This document shows positions 33,912 through 42,966 of a stretch of DNA of 63,061 nucleotides, piece by piece. Every line of letters begins with the position of its first letter. The stretch's first letter is position 1. Source of the stretch: an uncultured Collinsella sp. (GTDB taxonomy: Bacteria; Actinomycetota; Coriobacteriia; Coriobacteriales; Coriobacteriaceae); the NCBI GenBank assembly GCA_958415665.1, contig CATYZK010000011.1, forward strand, positions 1 to 63,061. The letters run 5' to 3'. A program made the position numbers and the translations under genes. The notes beneath the pieces are model-generated. The model did no database searches and had not been told where the DNA came from. It worked only from the letters and a program-made list of their open reading frames with translations.

Positions 33912-34802
33912 ATGGCAGAGCAGCAGCTTATCGGAGCGCTCGAGGCCGGCGGCACCAAGATGGTCTGCGCCACGGGCTATGCAGACGGCACGGTCCTGGA
34001 ACGCGAGCAGATTGCGACCACGACCCCGCAGGAGACCGTTGAGGCCGTCAACGCATGGTTTGCCGACAAGGGCATCGCCGCGCTGGGCATCGGCGCCTTT
34101 GGCCCCACCGCAGTCAACCCCGCATCGCCGCAGTACGGCAAGATCCTGGAGACGCCCAAGACGGCATGGCGCTACTTTGACCTGCTGGGCGGCATCCAAA
34201 ATGAGCTCAACATCCCCTGCGGCTACGACACCGACGTCAACGTCGCCTGCCTGGGCGAGGTCACGTTTGGCTGTGCGAAGGGCCTCACCGACGTGGTCTA
34301 CCTGACCATCGGCACCGGCGTGGGCGCCGGCGTGCTTTCGGGCGGTCAGCTCGTCCACGGCATGATGCATCCCGAGGCCGGCCACATCCTGGTCACGCGC
34401 GACCCGCGCGACACCATCGGAGAGCACAGCGGCTGCCCCTTCCACGACAACTGCCTGGAGGGCCTCATCGCCGGCCCTGGCGTCAAAAAGCGCTGGGACG
34501 GTAAGTCCGCCGGCGAGATGGCCGATGACCCGGAGGCCATGGACCTGCTCGCCGGTTATCTGGCACAGGCGCTCATGACCTACATCCTGTGCTATGCCCC
34601 GCAGAAGATCGTTATCGGCGGCGGCGTTGCCGACCACACTCCCATCGTGCCGCTCGCCCGCAAGAAGTGCGACGAGATGCTCAACGGCTACATCGTCACG
34701 CCCGAGATGGCCGACATCGATAACTACATCGTCAACAACAGCCTCGAGGGCAAGCAGGGCATCATGGGCTGCCTGGCCCTGGGTGCGAAGGCGCTCCAGT
34801 AG
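33912..34802 (+). CDS. ROK family sugar kinase, fructokinase-like
   Basis: 296 residues from ATG 33912 (AGAGGA upstream; TATACT at 33869-33874 is a likely -10). The N-terminal G-A-L-E-A-G-G-T-K phosphate loop, T-I-G-T-G-V-G-A-G and the zinc-site motif H-S-G-C-P-F-H-D-N-C near residue 172-181 fit ROK fructokinases that phosphorylate fructose with ATP. No PTS or glycosidase gene adjoins, so specificity is inferred from family resemblance only. Confidence 0.86.
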   Translation: MAEQQLIGALEAGGTKMVCATGYADGTVLEREQIATTTPQETVEAVNAWFADKGIAALGIGAFGPTAVNPASPQYGKILETPKTAWRYFDLLGGIQNELNIPCGYDTDVNVACLGEVTFGCAKGLTDVVYLTIGTGVGAGVLSGGQLVHGMMHPEAGHILVTRDPRDTIGEHSGCPFHDNCLEGLIAGPGVKKRWDGKSAGEMADDPEAMDLLAGYLAQALMTYILCYAPQKIVIGGGVADHTPIVPLARKKCDEMLNGYIVTPEMADIDNYIVNNSLEGKQGIMGCLALGAKALQ

Positions 34803-34883
34803 GACCAAAAAAGACACGTCGACGTAGCGCGATTCGGATCCCAAGATAGAGCTGTCACGCCCCGCAGAAGCCCCAAAACAAGC

Positions 34884-34926
34884 AAGGCCGCCTAGGACCA
34901 AGTAACATATCCTAGGCGGCCTTTTC
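34884..34926. terminator. Bidirectional hairpin between the ROK and VanZ-like genes
   Basis: AAGGCCGCCTAGGA pairs with TCCTAGGCGGCCTT and has TTTTC on the plus strand. Its right arm includes the stop codon of the VanZ-like gene at 34912. Confidence 0.8.
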
Positions 34927-35361
34927 GGCGCATATCAGCGACCGTAACAGGTATCGGAGCGCGACACCCGTCGCAGCCCCGCAGCAATCGATCATCACGT
35001 CGGTAATCATGCCGGCACGTCCCGGCACAAAGAGCTGGATCGTCTCGTCGATCGAGGGAATCAACAGTAGGAACACCGCCGTGGGAAGCAGCACGTCAAA
35101 GGTGCGGCGGCCCTCGAAGTCAAAGGCGTGCGTCGCCAAGATGCCGAGCACCATATACTCGGTAAAATGGGCGCATTTGCGAACCACAAAGTTGGTCACC
35201 CACTCATACGGAAGCCCCACGCCGTGCAAAAATCCACGGACGGCCTCCATGACCGTCAGGCTCAGCGATCCCGATCCTGAGCCGGGAACCAGCGAATTAC
35301 CCCAAATCAAGAGCGCCATCAGGCAGGTCGCGACCGCCCATTTTCGATTGAGCTTCACCAT
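34912..35361 (-). CDS. VanZ-like membrane protein
   Basis: 149 residues from ATG 35361; a TTG at 35394 would overlap the upstream gene. Family marks are R-K-C-A-H-F-T-E-Y, I-D-E-T-I-Q-L-F-V-P-G-R and M-I-T-D-V-M-I-D, with three or four membrane helices. The founding member gives low-level teicoplanin resistance, but most relatives have no proven role. It follows the neighbouring gene by 7 bp, so the two are co-transcribed. Confidence 0.82.
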   Translation of the reverse strand: MVKLNRKWAVATCLMALLIWGNSLVPGSGSGSLSLTVMEAVRGFLHGVGLPYEWVTNFVVRKCAHFTEYMVLGILATHAFDFEGRRTFDVLLPTAVFLLLIPSIDETIQLFVPGRAGMITDVMIDCCGAATGVALRYLLRSLICAEKAA

Positions 35362-35368
35362 GCGAAAG

Positions 35369-36754
35369 CTAAGCCTCGGCACGAAGCGGCGCAAAGCTGG
35401 CGGTGCCGCCCTCGATAACGCTCAGGTAGGCACGACCCGTACGCTTGGCAGTAGAGGACTGCAGGCGCTCGATCTCTTCCTCGAGGATCTGATTGACACG
35501 CTCATGGCGGCGGTTCTCCATAATGCCGGCGGCGATGGCCTCGGCACGTTCAATGCTCTCGCGCGAGATACGGGCGGTATCCTCGGGGAACACGGCGCTG
35601 TGACGACCGACATAGGCGGGAGCAGCGACGGGAGCGGGGGCTGCAACAGGAGCAGGCTCGTCAATCTCATCCAGAATCGCGGTGGCGGCGGCCCACATGT
35701 CCTCGTGGCCCGAGTAATCGGCCATGGGGACATCAACCTCAAGCGAGGCATCCGGAAGGTCGCCGGTGTCGATGCGATCTTGGGCATCAATCGATGCGGT
35801 GATGGCTGCAGGCTCATCGAGGTCATCGAGATCGATGTCCGCGGCACCGGAAATGATAGGCATGCTGGCGAGGTTTGCGTTGTACGGCGCAGCCTCAGCC
35901 GCCTGCTGCTGGGCAGGAGCGCCCCAAAGCGAGCTTTCAGCGGCACGGCGGGCGGCAACGGCCTCCTCGTCCGCGGTCATGGCTTCATCAACGTACGAAT
36001 TATCGGCAGAAGCGTTCGCGTCCGCCGAGGTAGCGCTGTAGGCGTTATTGACTGCCGCGTTGGCAACGAGTGCCACGAAAGCCGCCGTGCTGCCCGCAGG
36101 GGCGGCCTGGGAGCCCGACACGGCGCGTGCCGCGGCGGCGATGTCATCGCGATTGAAGGAGCCGGTCTGCCCGCCGTTGGTGAGCTCGTCGATGGCGACT
36201 TGATAGACGTCTCGCGAGCGTGCAGGGTCGCAGCTAACCGGCGAATCGTCGTCGAGCATGCTGTCGATCATGGACCAAGCCTCGGCCTCGTCCATAGCAT
36301 CTGCGGCTCGAGCGATGGTAGGGACACCATCATCGGCATGACGGCGCTGGAACGCACCAGTCAGGCCGGAAAGGAATGCCGAGGTAGACTGCTCCGACTG
36401 AGCCTGAGAAGCAGAAGCCGCAGCGTACGGAATCGCATCCTGCTGCTGAGCTGGAATCGAGGCGGTCTTGAACTCGCTTTGATGCTGATTGAGATTGGCG
36501 GCACCGCCCATGGCATCGGGCTGGAACAGACGCTCTTCACGCTGCGCACGATACTCGGAGATACCCAGCGAGGCGGCATAGATACCCACGCCCGCCACCG
36601 CGCCCACGGCGAAGGGAACTGCACCCGCCACGACCGTCTCGTTCACCGACGAAAACGGCAGCGTCGCGGCATACATAACCACGGGAGCGGCAAGGCCGAT
36701 CCCGCACGAAAGTCCGGCAAGGACTGCTCGTTGTGTTGCATCAGAAGAAGCCAT
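35369..36754 (-). CDS. Ala-rich membrane-anchored protein of unknown function
   Basis: 461 residues from ATG 36754 behind GGGAGAG. Two hydrophobic helices in the first 65 residues are followed by a long Ala/Asp/Glu-rich, probably disordered region and a basic C-terminal segment (A-K-R-T-G-R-A-Y). I recognise no domain. The acidic, repetitive middle suggests a cytoplasmic or envelope scaffold. In operon with the VanZ-like gene. Confidence 0.7.
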   Translation of the reverse strand: MASSDATQRAVLAGLSCGIGLAAPVVMYAATLPFSSVNETVVAGAVPFAVGAVAGVGIYAASLGISEYRAQREERLFQPDAMGGAANLNQHQSEFKTASIPAQQQDAIPYAAASASQAQSEQSTSAFLSGLTGAFQRRHADDGVPTIARAADAMDEAEAWSMIDSMLDDDSPVSCDPARSRDVYQVAIDELTNGGQTGSFNRDDIAAAARAVSGSQAAPAGSTAAFVALVANAAVNNAYSATSADANASADNSYVDEAMTADEEAVAARRAAESSLWGAPAQQQAAEAAPYNANLASMPIISGAADIDLDDLDEPAAITASIDAQDRIDTGDLPDASLEVDVPMADYSGHEDMWAAATAILDEIDEPAPVAAPAPVAAPAYVGRHSAVFPEDTARISRESIERAEAIAAGIMENRRHERVNQILEEEIERLQSSTAKRTGRAYLSVIEGGTASFAPLRAEA

Positions 36755-37067
36755 GAGCTCTCCCCATCTTCCAGCACCCAAATCGCATCATTCAGTTGGC
36801 TGCGCGAGAGAAGATGAAGCGGGGCTATGCCCCAAAGCAACGGTATATGGTTCGTTTCATCTGCGTTTTCCGTCGCGAAGCTTAAAAGCTATTATGCGAA
36901 ACCGCCCTGCCGATTGCAAGCGACGATGTCGGATTGAAACGGGAAACCTGCTGCTCGTCGGTCTTACGGTCAAAAATAAGCGCGGAGCGGCGCTATGGAA
37001 AAGGGCCGAGGCTCAAAGCCCCGACCCTCTATCGCATTGATGACTATCGTTGCGTGTGGATGACAAC
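36755..37067. other. Intergenic region between rho and the Ala-rich protein gene
   Basis: About 310 bp holding the promoter of the Ala-rich protein and the rho terminator; no credible ORF. Confidence 0.5.
36999..37028 (-). terminator. Terminator of rho
   Basis: On the minus strand GGGTCGGGGCT pairs with AGCCTCGGCCC, followed by TTTT. It lies 40 nt past the rho stop. Confidence 0.75.
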
Positions 37068-39641
37068 CTAGAACGTCTGCTCGTAGTCGCTGTGTTTTTT
37101 GGCCGAACGCACCAGGAACTCCTGGTTCGTGTTGGTGCCCTTAAGACCCTTAATAAACGATGCGGCCGCGCGCTCGGTGTTGTTCATGCCGGCAAGAATG
37201 CGACGCAGACCAAAGACAAACGGACGCATCTGCTCGTCGACCAACAGATCCTCGTTACGCGTACCGGAGGCAACGGGGTCGATAGCCGGGAAGATGCGGC
37301 GGTCGGCCAGGTCGCGGTCGAGCTTAAGCTCCATGTTGCCGGTGCCCTTGAACTCCTCAAAGATGACCTCGTCCATCTTGGAACCGGTGTCGATGAGGGC
37401 AGAGGCCAGGATGGTGAGCGAGCCACCGTTCTCGATATTGCGGGCTGCGCCTAGGAAGCGCTTGGGCGGATACAGGGCCGCCGAATCGACGCCGCCCGAA
37501 AGGATGCGGCCTGAGGCGGGCGCCGCCAAGTTGTAGGCACGGGCAAGACGCGTGATGGAGTCGAGCACCACCACAACATCGCCACCCAGCTCCACGATGC
37601 GCTTGGCGCGCTCGATGACGAGCTCTGCCACGCGGGTGTGGTTGTCGGCAGGCATATCGAAGGTCGACGCCACAACCTCACCCTTGATGGAACGCTGCAT
37701 ATCGGTGACCTCTTCGGGGCGCTCGTCGACGAGCAGGCAGATGAGGTGCACCTCGGGGTTGTTAATCGAGATAGACTGGCAGATCTTCTTGAGGATCGTG
37801 GTCTTGCCGGCCTTGGGCGGGGACACGATCAGGCCACGCTGACCCTTGCCGATCGGTGACACGATGTCGATGGCGCGACCGGTAATAGAGTCCTTGCCGT
37901 GCTCCATGCGCAGCGGCTCGTTGGGATAGACCGGGGTGAGGTCGCCGAACTTGGGACGGTTGCGAATCTGCTCGGGGTCCAGACCGTTGACGGTCGTGAT
38001 TTTGGCGAGGCCGGCGCGCTTGTCGCCGCCGCGCGAAGGACGCAGCGAGCCCTCGATGACGTCGCCCGTGCGCAGGCGCGCGGAGCGGATGAGGTAGGCG
38101 GGCACGAAGGCGTCGTCGTTGGACTTCATGTAGCCATGGGCGTGGATGATGCCGGAGCTGTCCGGGCGAATCTGCAGAATGCCCTTGATGTCGCGGAAGC
38201 CCTCGGCCTTCGCAGCGGTGACGTAGATTTCCTCGACGAGCTCGGCCTTCTTCTTGCCGGTCGTCTCGATCTCGAACTCCTTGGCCTTCTCGCGAAGTTC
38301 GGCGACCTTCATGGCAGCGAGCTCCTCGCGCGAAAGCGTGGGCTCAGCGGGAGCGGCATTACGCTCCTTGTTGCGTTGCTTGCGATCGCGCTGGCGGTTG
38401 CGACGGTCGTTGTTGCGCTCGTCCTTGCGCTCGTTGCGCTCCTCGTTGCGCTTGTGCTGGCGACGGTTGGGGCGAGCGCCGTCTTCGCTCTCGGCGGGGG
38501 CGGCACCATCGGTTGCGGTGGTGTCAACATTGGCCGCAGCGGCGTCATTGGCCTCGACGCCAGAATCAACCTGCGCTTCGACATCAGCATGCTGCTCGGC
38601 GGCCTTGGCCTTAACGGACTTCTTGCGACCGCGCTTGGGCTTCTCGGATGCAGGCTGTTCGACGTCCTGGGGCTCGGCGGCATCAGTCGATACATCGGCG
38701 GTCGTCTCGGCGGAATCCTCGGACGCGCCCTTCTTGGCAGCCTTAGCCTTGGACGTGCGCTTAGCAGCAGTGCGACGCCTGCGACCGGGACGGACGTCGG
38801 CGGGCTCGGCATCGGCAGAAACGGCCTCGGAAGTCGTAGCATCCTGGACGGGTTCATCGGCAGCAGTTGAGGACTTGGCGGTCGCCGCAGCATCCCGAGC
38901 GGCGGCGGCTGCGGCTGCGGCCTTCTCGGCCTCGACAAAGGCCTTAGGCTTGCGACCGCGACGGTGCGGGCGCAAAGCCGGATCGACAACGGGAACTTCG
39001 CTGGCCTCGACAGGCGCAGCGGGCTCAACAGGCGATGTGCCCTCCCCTGCCGCGGAACGGACCGAAGCCTCAGTGAGCTCGGGGGTTACCTGTTCAGCAA
39101 CCTGCTCGGCCTTAGCAGCCGTGCGACGGCGTGTGCGCGGTACCGGCTTCTCGGTCGGCTGGTCGGCGACAGGAGTCTCGGTGGCGGCAGGCGTCTCGGG
39201 CACAGACGGAGCTGCAAGCTCGGTCAGAGCCGCGGCCTCGCGCTCGGCAGCACGACGGCGGGCGCGCACCACCTGAGCCTCGCTAATCTGCGCCAACGCA
39301 CGTGCCTGCGCGACCTCATCGGAAATCGGCGCCGAGGAGTCAGCTGCAACGGTGAGCTTGGCGCGCGTCGTGCGCGTGGTGCGGCGCTTTGGCTTGGTGA
39401 CCTCCTCGCCGTCAGCGGCAGGCTTGGCCGTGCGGCGCGTGCGCTTGGGCTTTGCCGGAACAGCCTCCTCACCAGTTGCAGGCACGGCCTTCTCAGCCGT
39501 TGCAGGCGTAGGCGTCGAAGCAGCCCTAGGCGTCTCAGGAGCCGAGGCTTGCGCGGGCGCCGCGACCTGGTCCGACGAAACCGGTGCAGCGGGAGCGGCC
39601 TGCGTCGTCGTTATTTCGTTTTCTTGCTGTTGATCAGACAC
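37068..39641 (-). CDS. rho: Transcription termination factor Rho with very long N-terminal extension
   Basis: 857 residues, about twice the E. coli length, from GTG 39641. The C-terminal 420 residues are a complete Rho: Rho_N helices near 434-480, RNA-binding fold near 490-560, Walker A P-P-K-A-G-K-T-T near 609, L-V-D-E-R-P-E-E-V-T and V-V-V-L-D-S-I-T-R-L-A-R. Residues 1-430 are low-complexity Ala/Glu/Lys/Arg/Thr with repeated R-R-R-T-A and K-R-G-R-K-K runs, ending in a segment rich in R-N-E-R-K-D. Such disordered extensions occur in actinobacterial Rho and bind RNA non-specifically. It releases RNA polymerase from untranslated RNA. Confidence 0.96.
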   Translation of the reverse strand: MSDQQQENEITTTQAAPAAPVSSDQVAAPAQASAPETPRAASTPTPATAEKAVPATGEEAVPAKPKRTRRTAKPAADGEEVTKPKRRTTRTTRAKLTVAADSSAPISDEVAQARALAQISEAQVVRARRRAAEREAAALTELAAPSVPETPAATETPVADQPTEKPVPRTRRRTAAKAEQVAEQVTPELTEASVRSAAGEGTSPVEPAAPVEASEVPVVDPALRPHRRGRKPKAFVEAEKAAAAAAAARDAAATAKSSTAADEPVQDATTSEAVSADAEPADVRPGRRRRTAAKRTSKAKAAKKGASEDSAETTADVSTDAAEPQDVEQPASEKPKRGRKKSVKAKAAEQHADVEAQVDSGVEANDAAAANVDTTATDGAAPAESEDGARPNRRQHKRNEERNERKDERNNDRRNRQRDRKQRNKERNAAPAEPTLSREELAAMKVAELREKAKEFEIETTGKKKAELVEEIYVTAAKAEGFRDIKGILQIRPDSSGIIHAHGYMKSNDDAFVPAYLIRSARLRTGDVIEGSLRPSRGGDKRAGLAKITTVNGLDPEQIRNRPKFGDLTPVYPNEPLRMEHGKDSITGRAIDIVSPIGKGQRGLIVSPPKAGKTTILKKICQSISINNPEVHLICLLVDERPEEVTDMQRSIKGEVVASTFDMPADNHTRVAELVIERAKRIVELGGDVVVVLDSITRLARAYNLAAPASGRILSGGVDSAALYPPKRFLGAARNIENGGSLTILASALIDTGSKMDEVIFEEFKGTGNMELKLDRDLADRRIFPAIDPVASGTRNEDLLVDEQMRPFVFGLRRILAGMNNTERAAASFIKGLKGTNTNQEFLVRSAKKHSDYEQTF

Positions 39642-39813
39642 AGTGTTTGCTCAACTTTCTTTTCAAGCCCTGTGATCACATGCTCCCTGCATAAACCTTC
39701 AGGGCGGCTAAACAGTCTAGTTCCGTTCAAAACGACGGACATCATTGATCTGTATCGAGATGATTGCGTCAACTACGCAGCGTTAGTGTAACACAACCGC
39801 CGCCACCTGCAAC

Positions 39814-39850
39814 TTAGTCATTGGGGGGGGACGTTCTTAAACGACTAGTC
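39814..39850. repeat. Dispersed intergenic repeat, copy 1
   Basis: TTAGTCATTGGGG, a G-tract of eight, then ACGTTCTTAAACGACTAGTC. The copy at 59684-59717 has four G instead of eight but is otherwise near identical. The ends TAGTC and GACTAGTC are partly self-complementary. Confidence 0.65.
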
Positions 39851-39904
39851 AAAAGGGACACTCTTTGTTTGCCACCCACAAATCTGACTGCCTCCGCCAA
39901 AACT

Positions 39905-40046
39905 ATGGCGGTTTACTACGATGAATCGCTCAACCGCGACCACTCCGAAACTTGTTGAACTAAAACCGCAGGTAGATGCCTTGCACTTTTTAGCAAAAAG
40001 CCGGCGTGGTTAGAATTCCTCAATTCATCGTAGTAAACCGGCATAG
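39905..40046. repeat. 142-bp inverted-repeat element
   Basis: The left end (39905-39928, CTATGGCGGTTTACTACGAT...) is the reverse complement of the right end (40023-40046) with one mismatch over 24 bp. The 94-bp interior is AT-rich and non-coding. The layout suggests a MITE or a decayed mobile unit. Confidence 0.7.
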
Positions 40047-40094
40047 TTTCGTATTTCCAGCAGTTCCAAATTCATCAATACGTCGGCGTTTGCG

Positions 40095-40128
40095 AAAAAA
40101 GCCCGACCTCCGTAGGAGATCGGGCTTA
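40095..40128 (-). terminator. Terminator of argS
   Basis: On the minus strand TAAGCCCGATCTCC pairs with GGAGGTCGGGCTT around TAC and runs into TTTTTT. Confidence 0.9.
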
Positions 40129-40173
40129 TAGGGCTCAGTTAAACCAAACCTACACGGTCAAATGACCCGCAGA

Positions 40174-42027
40174 TTACATCTGCTCGGGCGCGGAAACGCC
40201 AACGAGGGTGAGCACCAGGGCGAGCGTCACACGGACGGCATCACAAGCGGCCAGACGGGCACGCGAAAGCTCGGGGTCGACGGGACGGCCCTCGCTCGGC
40301 AGAACCTGGCAGGCAGCGTAGAAGCTGTGGAAGTCACCGGCGAGCTCCTCGGCAAAGTGCGTCAGACGGAACGGAGCGCGGTCGCGAGCACAGCTGGCGA
40401 TCAGGTCGGTAAGCTCGTTAAGCTTGCGCGAAAGGGCGAGCTCGGTCGGGTCGGTCAGCAGCGAGTAATCGACGTTCTCACCGATGGCCTTAGCGGCAAC
40501 GGCCTTCATGCCCATCTCGTCGGCCTGTTCGGCGGTAACGTCGGCGGCACGGCGCAGGATGGAGCACACGCGGGCGTGAGCATACTGCACGTAATAGACC
40601 GGGTTGGAGTTGTCGCGCTTCTTAACGGCCTCGATGTCGAAGTCGACCATCTGGTTGGAGCTCTTGGAGATGAGCGTGTAGCGAGCGGCATCGGAGCCGA
40701 CCTCGTCGACGAGCTCCTGCAGGGTCACCATGGTGCCCTTGCGCTTGGACATACGGACGGGCTTGCCGTTACGCAGCAGGTTGACGAGCTGGCCCAGCAG
40801 AACCTCAAACTTGCCGGGATAGCCAAGAGCGTCGCAGACGCAGCGTACGCGCTCGATGTAACCGTGGTGGTCGGCGCCCCAGATGTCGATGACGTGATCG
40901 ACGCGCTGGAACTTATCCCAGTGATAGGCGACGTCGGAGGCGAAGTAGGTGTACTCGCCGTCGGACTTGATCAGGACGCGGTCCTTGTCGTCGCCCAGAT
41001 CGGTGGAGCGGAACCACAGGGCGCCGTCCTTGGTGTAGAGGTAGCCCATCTTGTCGAGCTTCTCAAAAGCGCGGTCGACGGCGGAGGTGCCGGCGGTCTC
41101 GCCCTCGGTGTCCTTCACGTACAGCGAGCGCTCGGAGTACCAACGGTCGAAGTCGCAGTTGACGGCGTGGCAGAGGTCGCGCATGTTGTCGACCATCTTT
41201 ACATAGCCGCGCTCGCGGAAGCTCTCCATGCGCTCCTGAGGATCGGCGTTGACCCACTTATCGCCGTCGGTGCGCCAGAACTCGGCGGCCTCGTCGATGA
41301 TGTAGTCGCCGCCGTAAGAGTCCTTGCCCAAGGTCTCGGCAAAGTTGTCCTGATACGGATGGGTCTCGGGATGCTCGTCGTTCTCGTCGGCAACAAAGGC
41401 GTCACGGTCGGCGATCAGCAGCTTGTGAGCCTCGTCGACATCAACGCCCTGCTTGGCGATGATGTCGGCAAGCTGCATATAGCGCGTGCTGATGGAGTTG
41501 CCGAAGGTGTTCATCTGAGAGCCGTGGTCATTGATGTAGAACTCACGCTGGATCTCATAGCCGGCGTGGTCCATAACGCGGCAGAGCGAATCGCCCAGCG
41601 CGGCCCAGCGGCCGTGGCCGATGTGCATGGGGCCGACGGGGTTGGCGGAAACGAACTCGACCTGGGTCTTCAGGCCACCACCGACGTTGGACTTAGCGAA
41701 GTCCATGCCCTTCTCGCGAGCCTCGCCAAAGATGGCATTCTTGACGGCAACGGAGAGGTAGAAGTTGATGAAACCGGGGCCTGCGATCTCAACCTTCTCG
41801 ATCGCGGGATCCTCGGGCATATGGGCAACGATGGCCTCGGCGATCTTGCGCGGGGCGCAGTGGGCCAGCTTGGCGGACTTCAGAGCCATGGTAGAGGTCC
41901 ACTCGCCATGAGAAGTGTCAGCCGGTCGCTCGATAGCGCAATCGTCAAGTTCAAATGCGGAAAGGTCGCCGGCCTCCTGGGCCGCAGCAAGCGCAGCGCG
42001 TACCAGCTCTTCAATCTTCTCGGGCAT
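40174..42027 (-). CDS. argS: Arginyl-tRNA synthetase
   Basis: 617 residues from ATG 42027, behind AGGAGG. Class I motifs: M-H-I-G-H-G near residue 134 and V-R-M-S-K-R-K-G near 424 (KMSKS equivalent). An N-terminal Add1-like tRNA-binding domain and a C-terminal anticodon helix bundle are in place. It charges tRNA-Arg with arginine. Stands alone, with its own terminator. Confidence 0.95.
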   Translation of the reverse strand: MPEKIEELVRAALAAAQEAGDLSAFELDDCAIERPADTSHGEWTSTMALKSAKLAHCAPRKIAEAIVAHMPEDPAIEKVEIAGPGFINFYLSVAVKNAIFGEAREKGMDFAKSNVGGGLKTQVEFVSANPVGPMHIGHGRWAALGDSLCRVMDHAGYEIQREFYINDHGSQMNTFGNSISTRYMQLADIIAKQGVDVDEAHKLLIADRDAFVADENDEHPETHPYQDNFAETLGKDSYGGDYIIDEAAEFWRTDGDKWVNADPQERMESFRERGYVKMVDNMRDLCHAVNCDFDRWYSERSLYVKDTEGETAGTSAVDRAFEKLDKMGYLYTKDGALWFRSTDLGDDKDRVLIKSDGEYTYFASDVAYHWDKFQRVDHVIDIWGADHHGYIERVRCVCDALGYPGKFEVLLGQLVNLLRNGKPVRMSKRKGTMVTLQELVDEVGSDAARYTLISKSSNQMVDFDIEAVKKRDNSNPVYYVQYAHARVCSILRRAADVTAEQADEMGMKAVAAKAIGENVDYSLLTDPTELALSRKLNELTDLIASCARDRAPFRLTHFAEELAGDFHSFYAACQVLPSEGRPVDPELSRARLAACDAVRVTLALVLTLVGVSAPEQM

Positions 42028-42369
42028 AGATCCTCCTTGTGTTAAAGCCCCCGAGCTCTTGGTCACTCGTAGGGCAAAAGCCAGAGTTTGTAGCACTCTA
42101 TCACAAGCGACGGGCACTATCGCAGGGTAAAGCCAATCGAAATTGCATATGCACAAAATTGACTACAGCTTGTATGGAGTCACTCAAAGATGCCGGTCTG
42201 CCTGCAGATTATGCACGCGTTGAAAATGCATAAAGGTGTGAATGAGCTGTGTCTTTTATCGAATACTCTTACCTATCGGAGTTGTGTGCTTTTCCTGCAT
42301 AAAGTAAGGGTTTCCGCACGTCAGCGTGGTATTCTAGACATACGTAAATTCGTATAAGTTGGAGGTAGC
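42028..42369. other. Divergent promoter region of argS and carD
   Basis: No credible gene. A small palindrome CACG-TCAG-CGTG (near 42317) and TATTCT just after it are candidate control and -10 elements for carD, which is preceded by GGAGG. Confidence 0.45.
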
Positions 42370-42855
42370 ATGTTCTCAATCGGTCAACACGTCATTCATC
42401 CGGGTCAGGGAGTCTGCACCGTCGTCGGTTTTAGGGACGACACACCGCAGCCCATGCTGTTGCTCGAGACCAAGCAGGGACATGCGCAGACGATCCTTAT
42501 GTACCCCGTGGCGCAGGCCGACCGTTTGCACGCCGCCATCTCGCAGCAAGATGCCGAGCACCTGCTGAGCCACTATGACGAGCTGGAGTGCGACACCTTT
42601 ACCGAGCGCAACAGCTCGCTTGAGGAGACGCACTTTAAGCAGCAGCTCAAGCTGGGCGCGCCCGAGACGGTCCGCGTGGCAAAAACCATGATGCACCGTA
42701 TTCGCCAGGCCGAGGAAGCAGATAAGAAGCCCAGCTCTTACTACATGCGCGTACTCAAAGAGGCCAAGCGCCGCTCCATCGAGGAGTTCGCCGTGGCATT
42801 GGGCGTCACCGAGGAGGCCGCCGAAGCCCGCCTAGCCCAAGCCGCCCTCAACTAA
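42370..42855 (+). CDS. CarD family transcription regulator
   Basis: 161 residues. The N-terminal Tudor-like domain (M-F-S-I-G-Q-H-V-I-H-P-G-Q-G-V-C) binds the RNA polymerase beta subunit in CarD proteins, and the C-terminal helical domain (P-S-S-Y-Y-M-R-V-L-K-E-A-K-R-R) contacts DNA near the -10. CarD stabilises the open promoter complex, typically at rRNA and housekeeping promoters. A shared palindromic terminator begins 6 nt after its stop. Confidence 0.9.
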   Translation: MFSIGQHVIHPGQGVCTVVGFRDDTPQPMLLLETKQGHAQTILMYPVAQADRLHAAISQQDAEHLLSHYDELECDTFTERNSSLEETHFKQQLKLGAPETVRVAKTMMHRIRQAEEADKKPSSYYMRVLKEAKRRSIEEFAVALGVTEEAAEARLAQAALN

Positions 42856-42861
42856 CCTGCC

Positions 42862-42905
42862 AAAACCACCACAAAGGGGACAGGCACCTTTGTGGTGGTT
42901 TTTTT
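42862..42905 (+). repeat. REP-like palindrome, copy 1 (after carD)
   Basis: AAAACCACCACAAAG, loop GGGACAGGCACC, then TTTGTGGTGGTTTT, followed by more T. Works on paper as a rho-independent terminator for carD. Same stem and loop as five other copies. Confidence 0.9.
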
Positions 42906-42966
42906 CGTTCTAGTCGTTCTAGTAGTATTCATTCTTAGCGATACCTACGAACATAAGGAGTCTGTC

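Larger units (their letters stand above)
39642..40173. other. Gap with rho leader, dispersed repeat and inverted-repeat element
   Basis: 39642-39800 is the leader/promoter side of rho. 39814-39850 matches a repeat at 59684-59717. 39905-40046 is an inverted-repeat unit. 40095-40128 is the argS terminator. No credible ORF. Confidence 0.6.

Noticed and set aside
35009..36817. 602-codon plus-strand frame opposite the VanZ-like and Ala-rich genes
   Set aside because: Arg/Gly-rich shadow without start signal; the minus-strand VanZ family motifs are clear.
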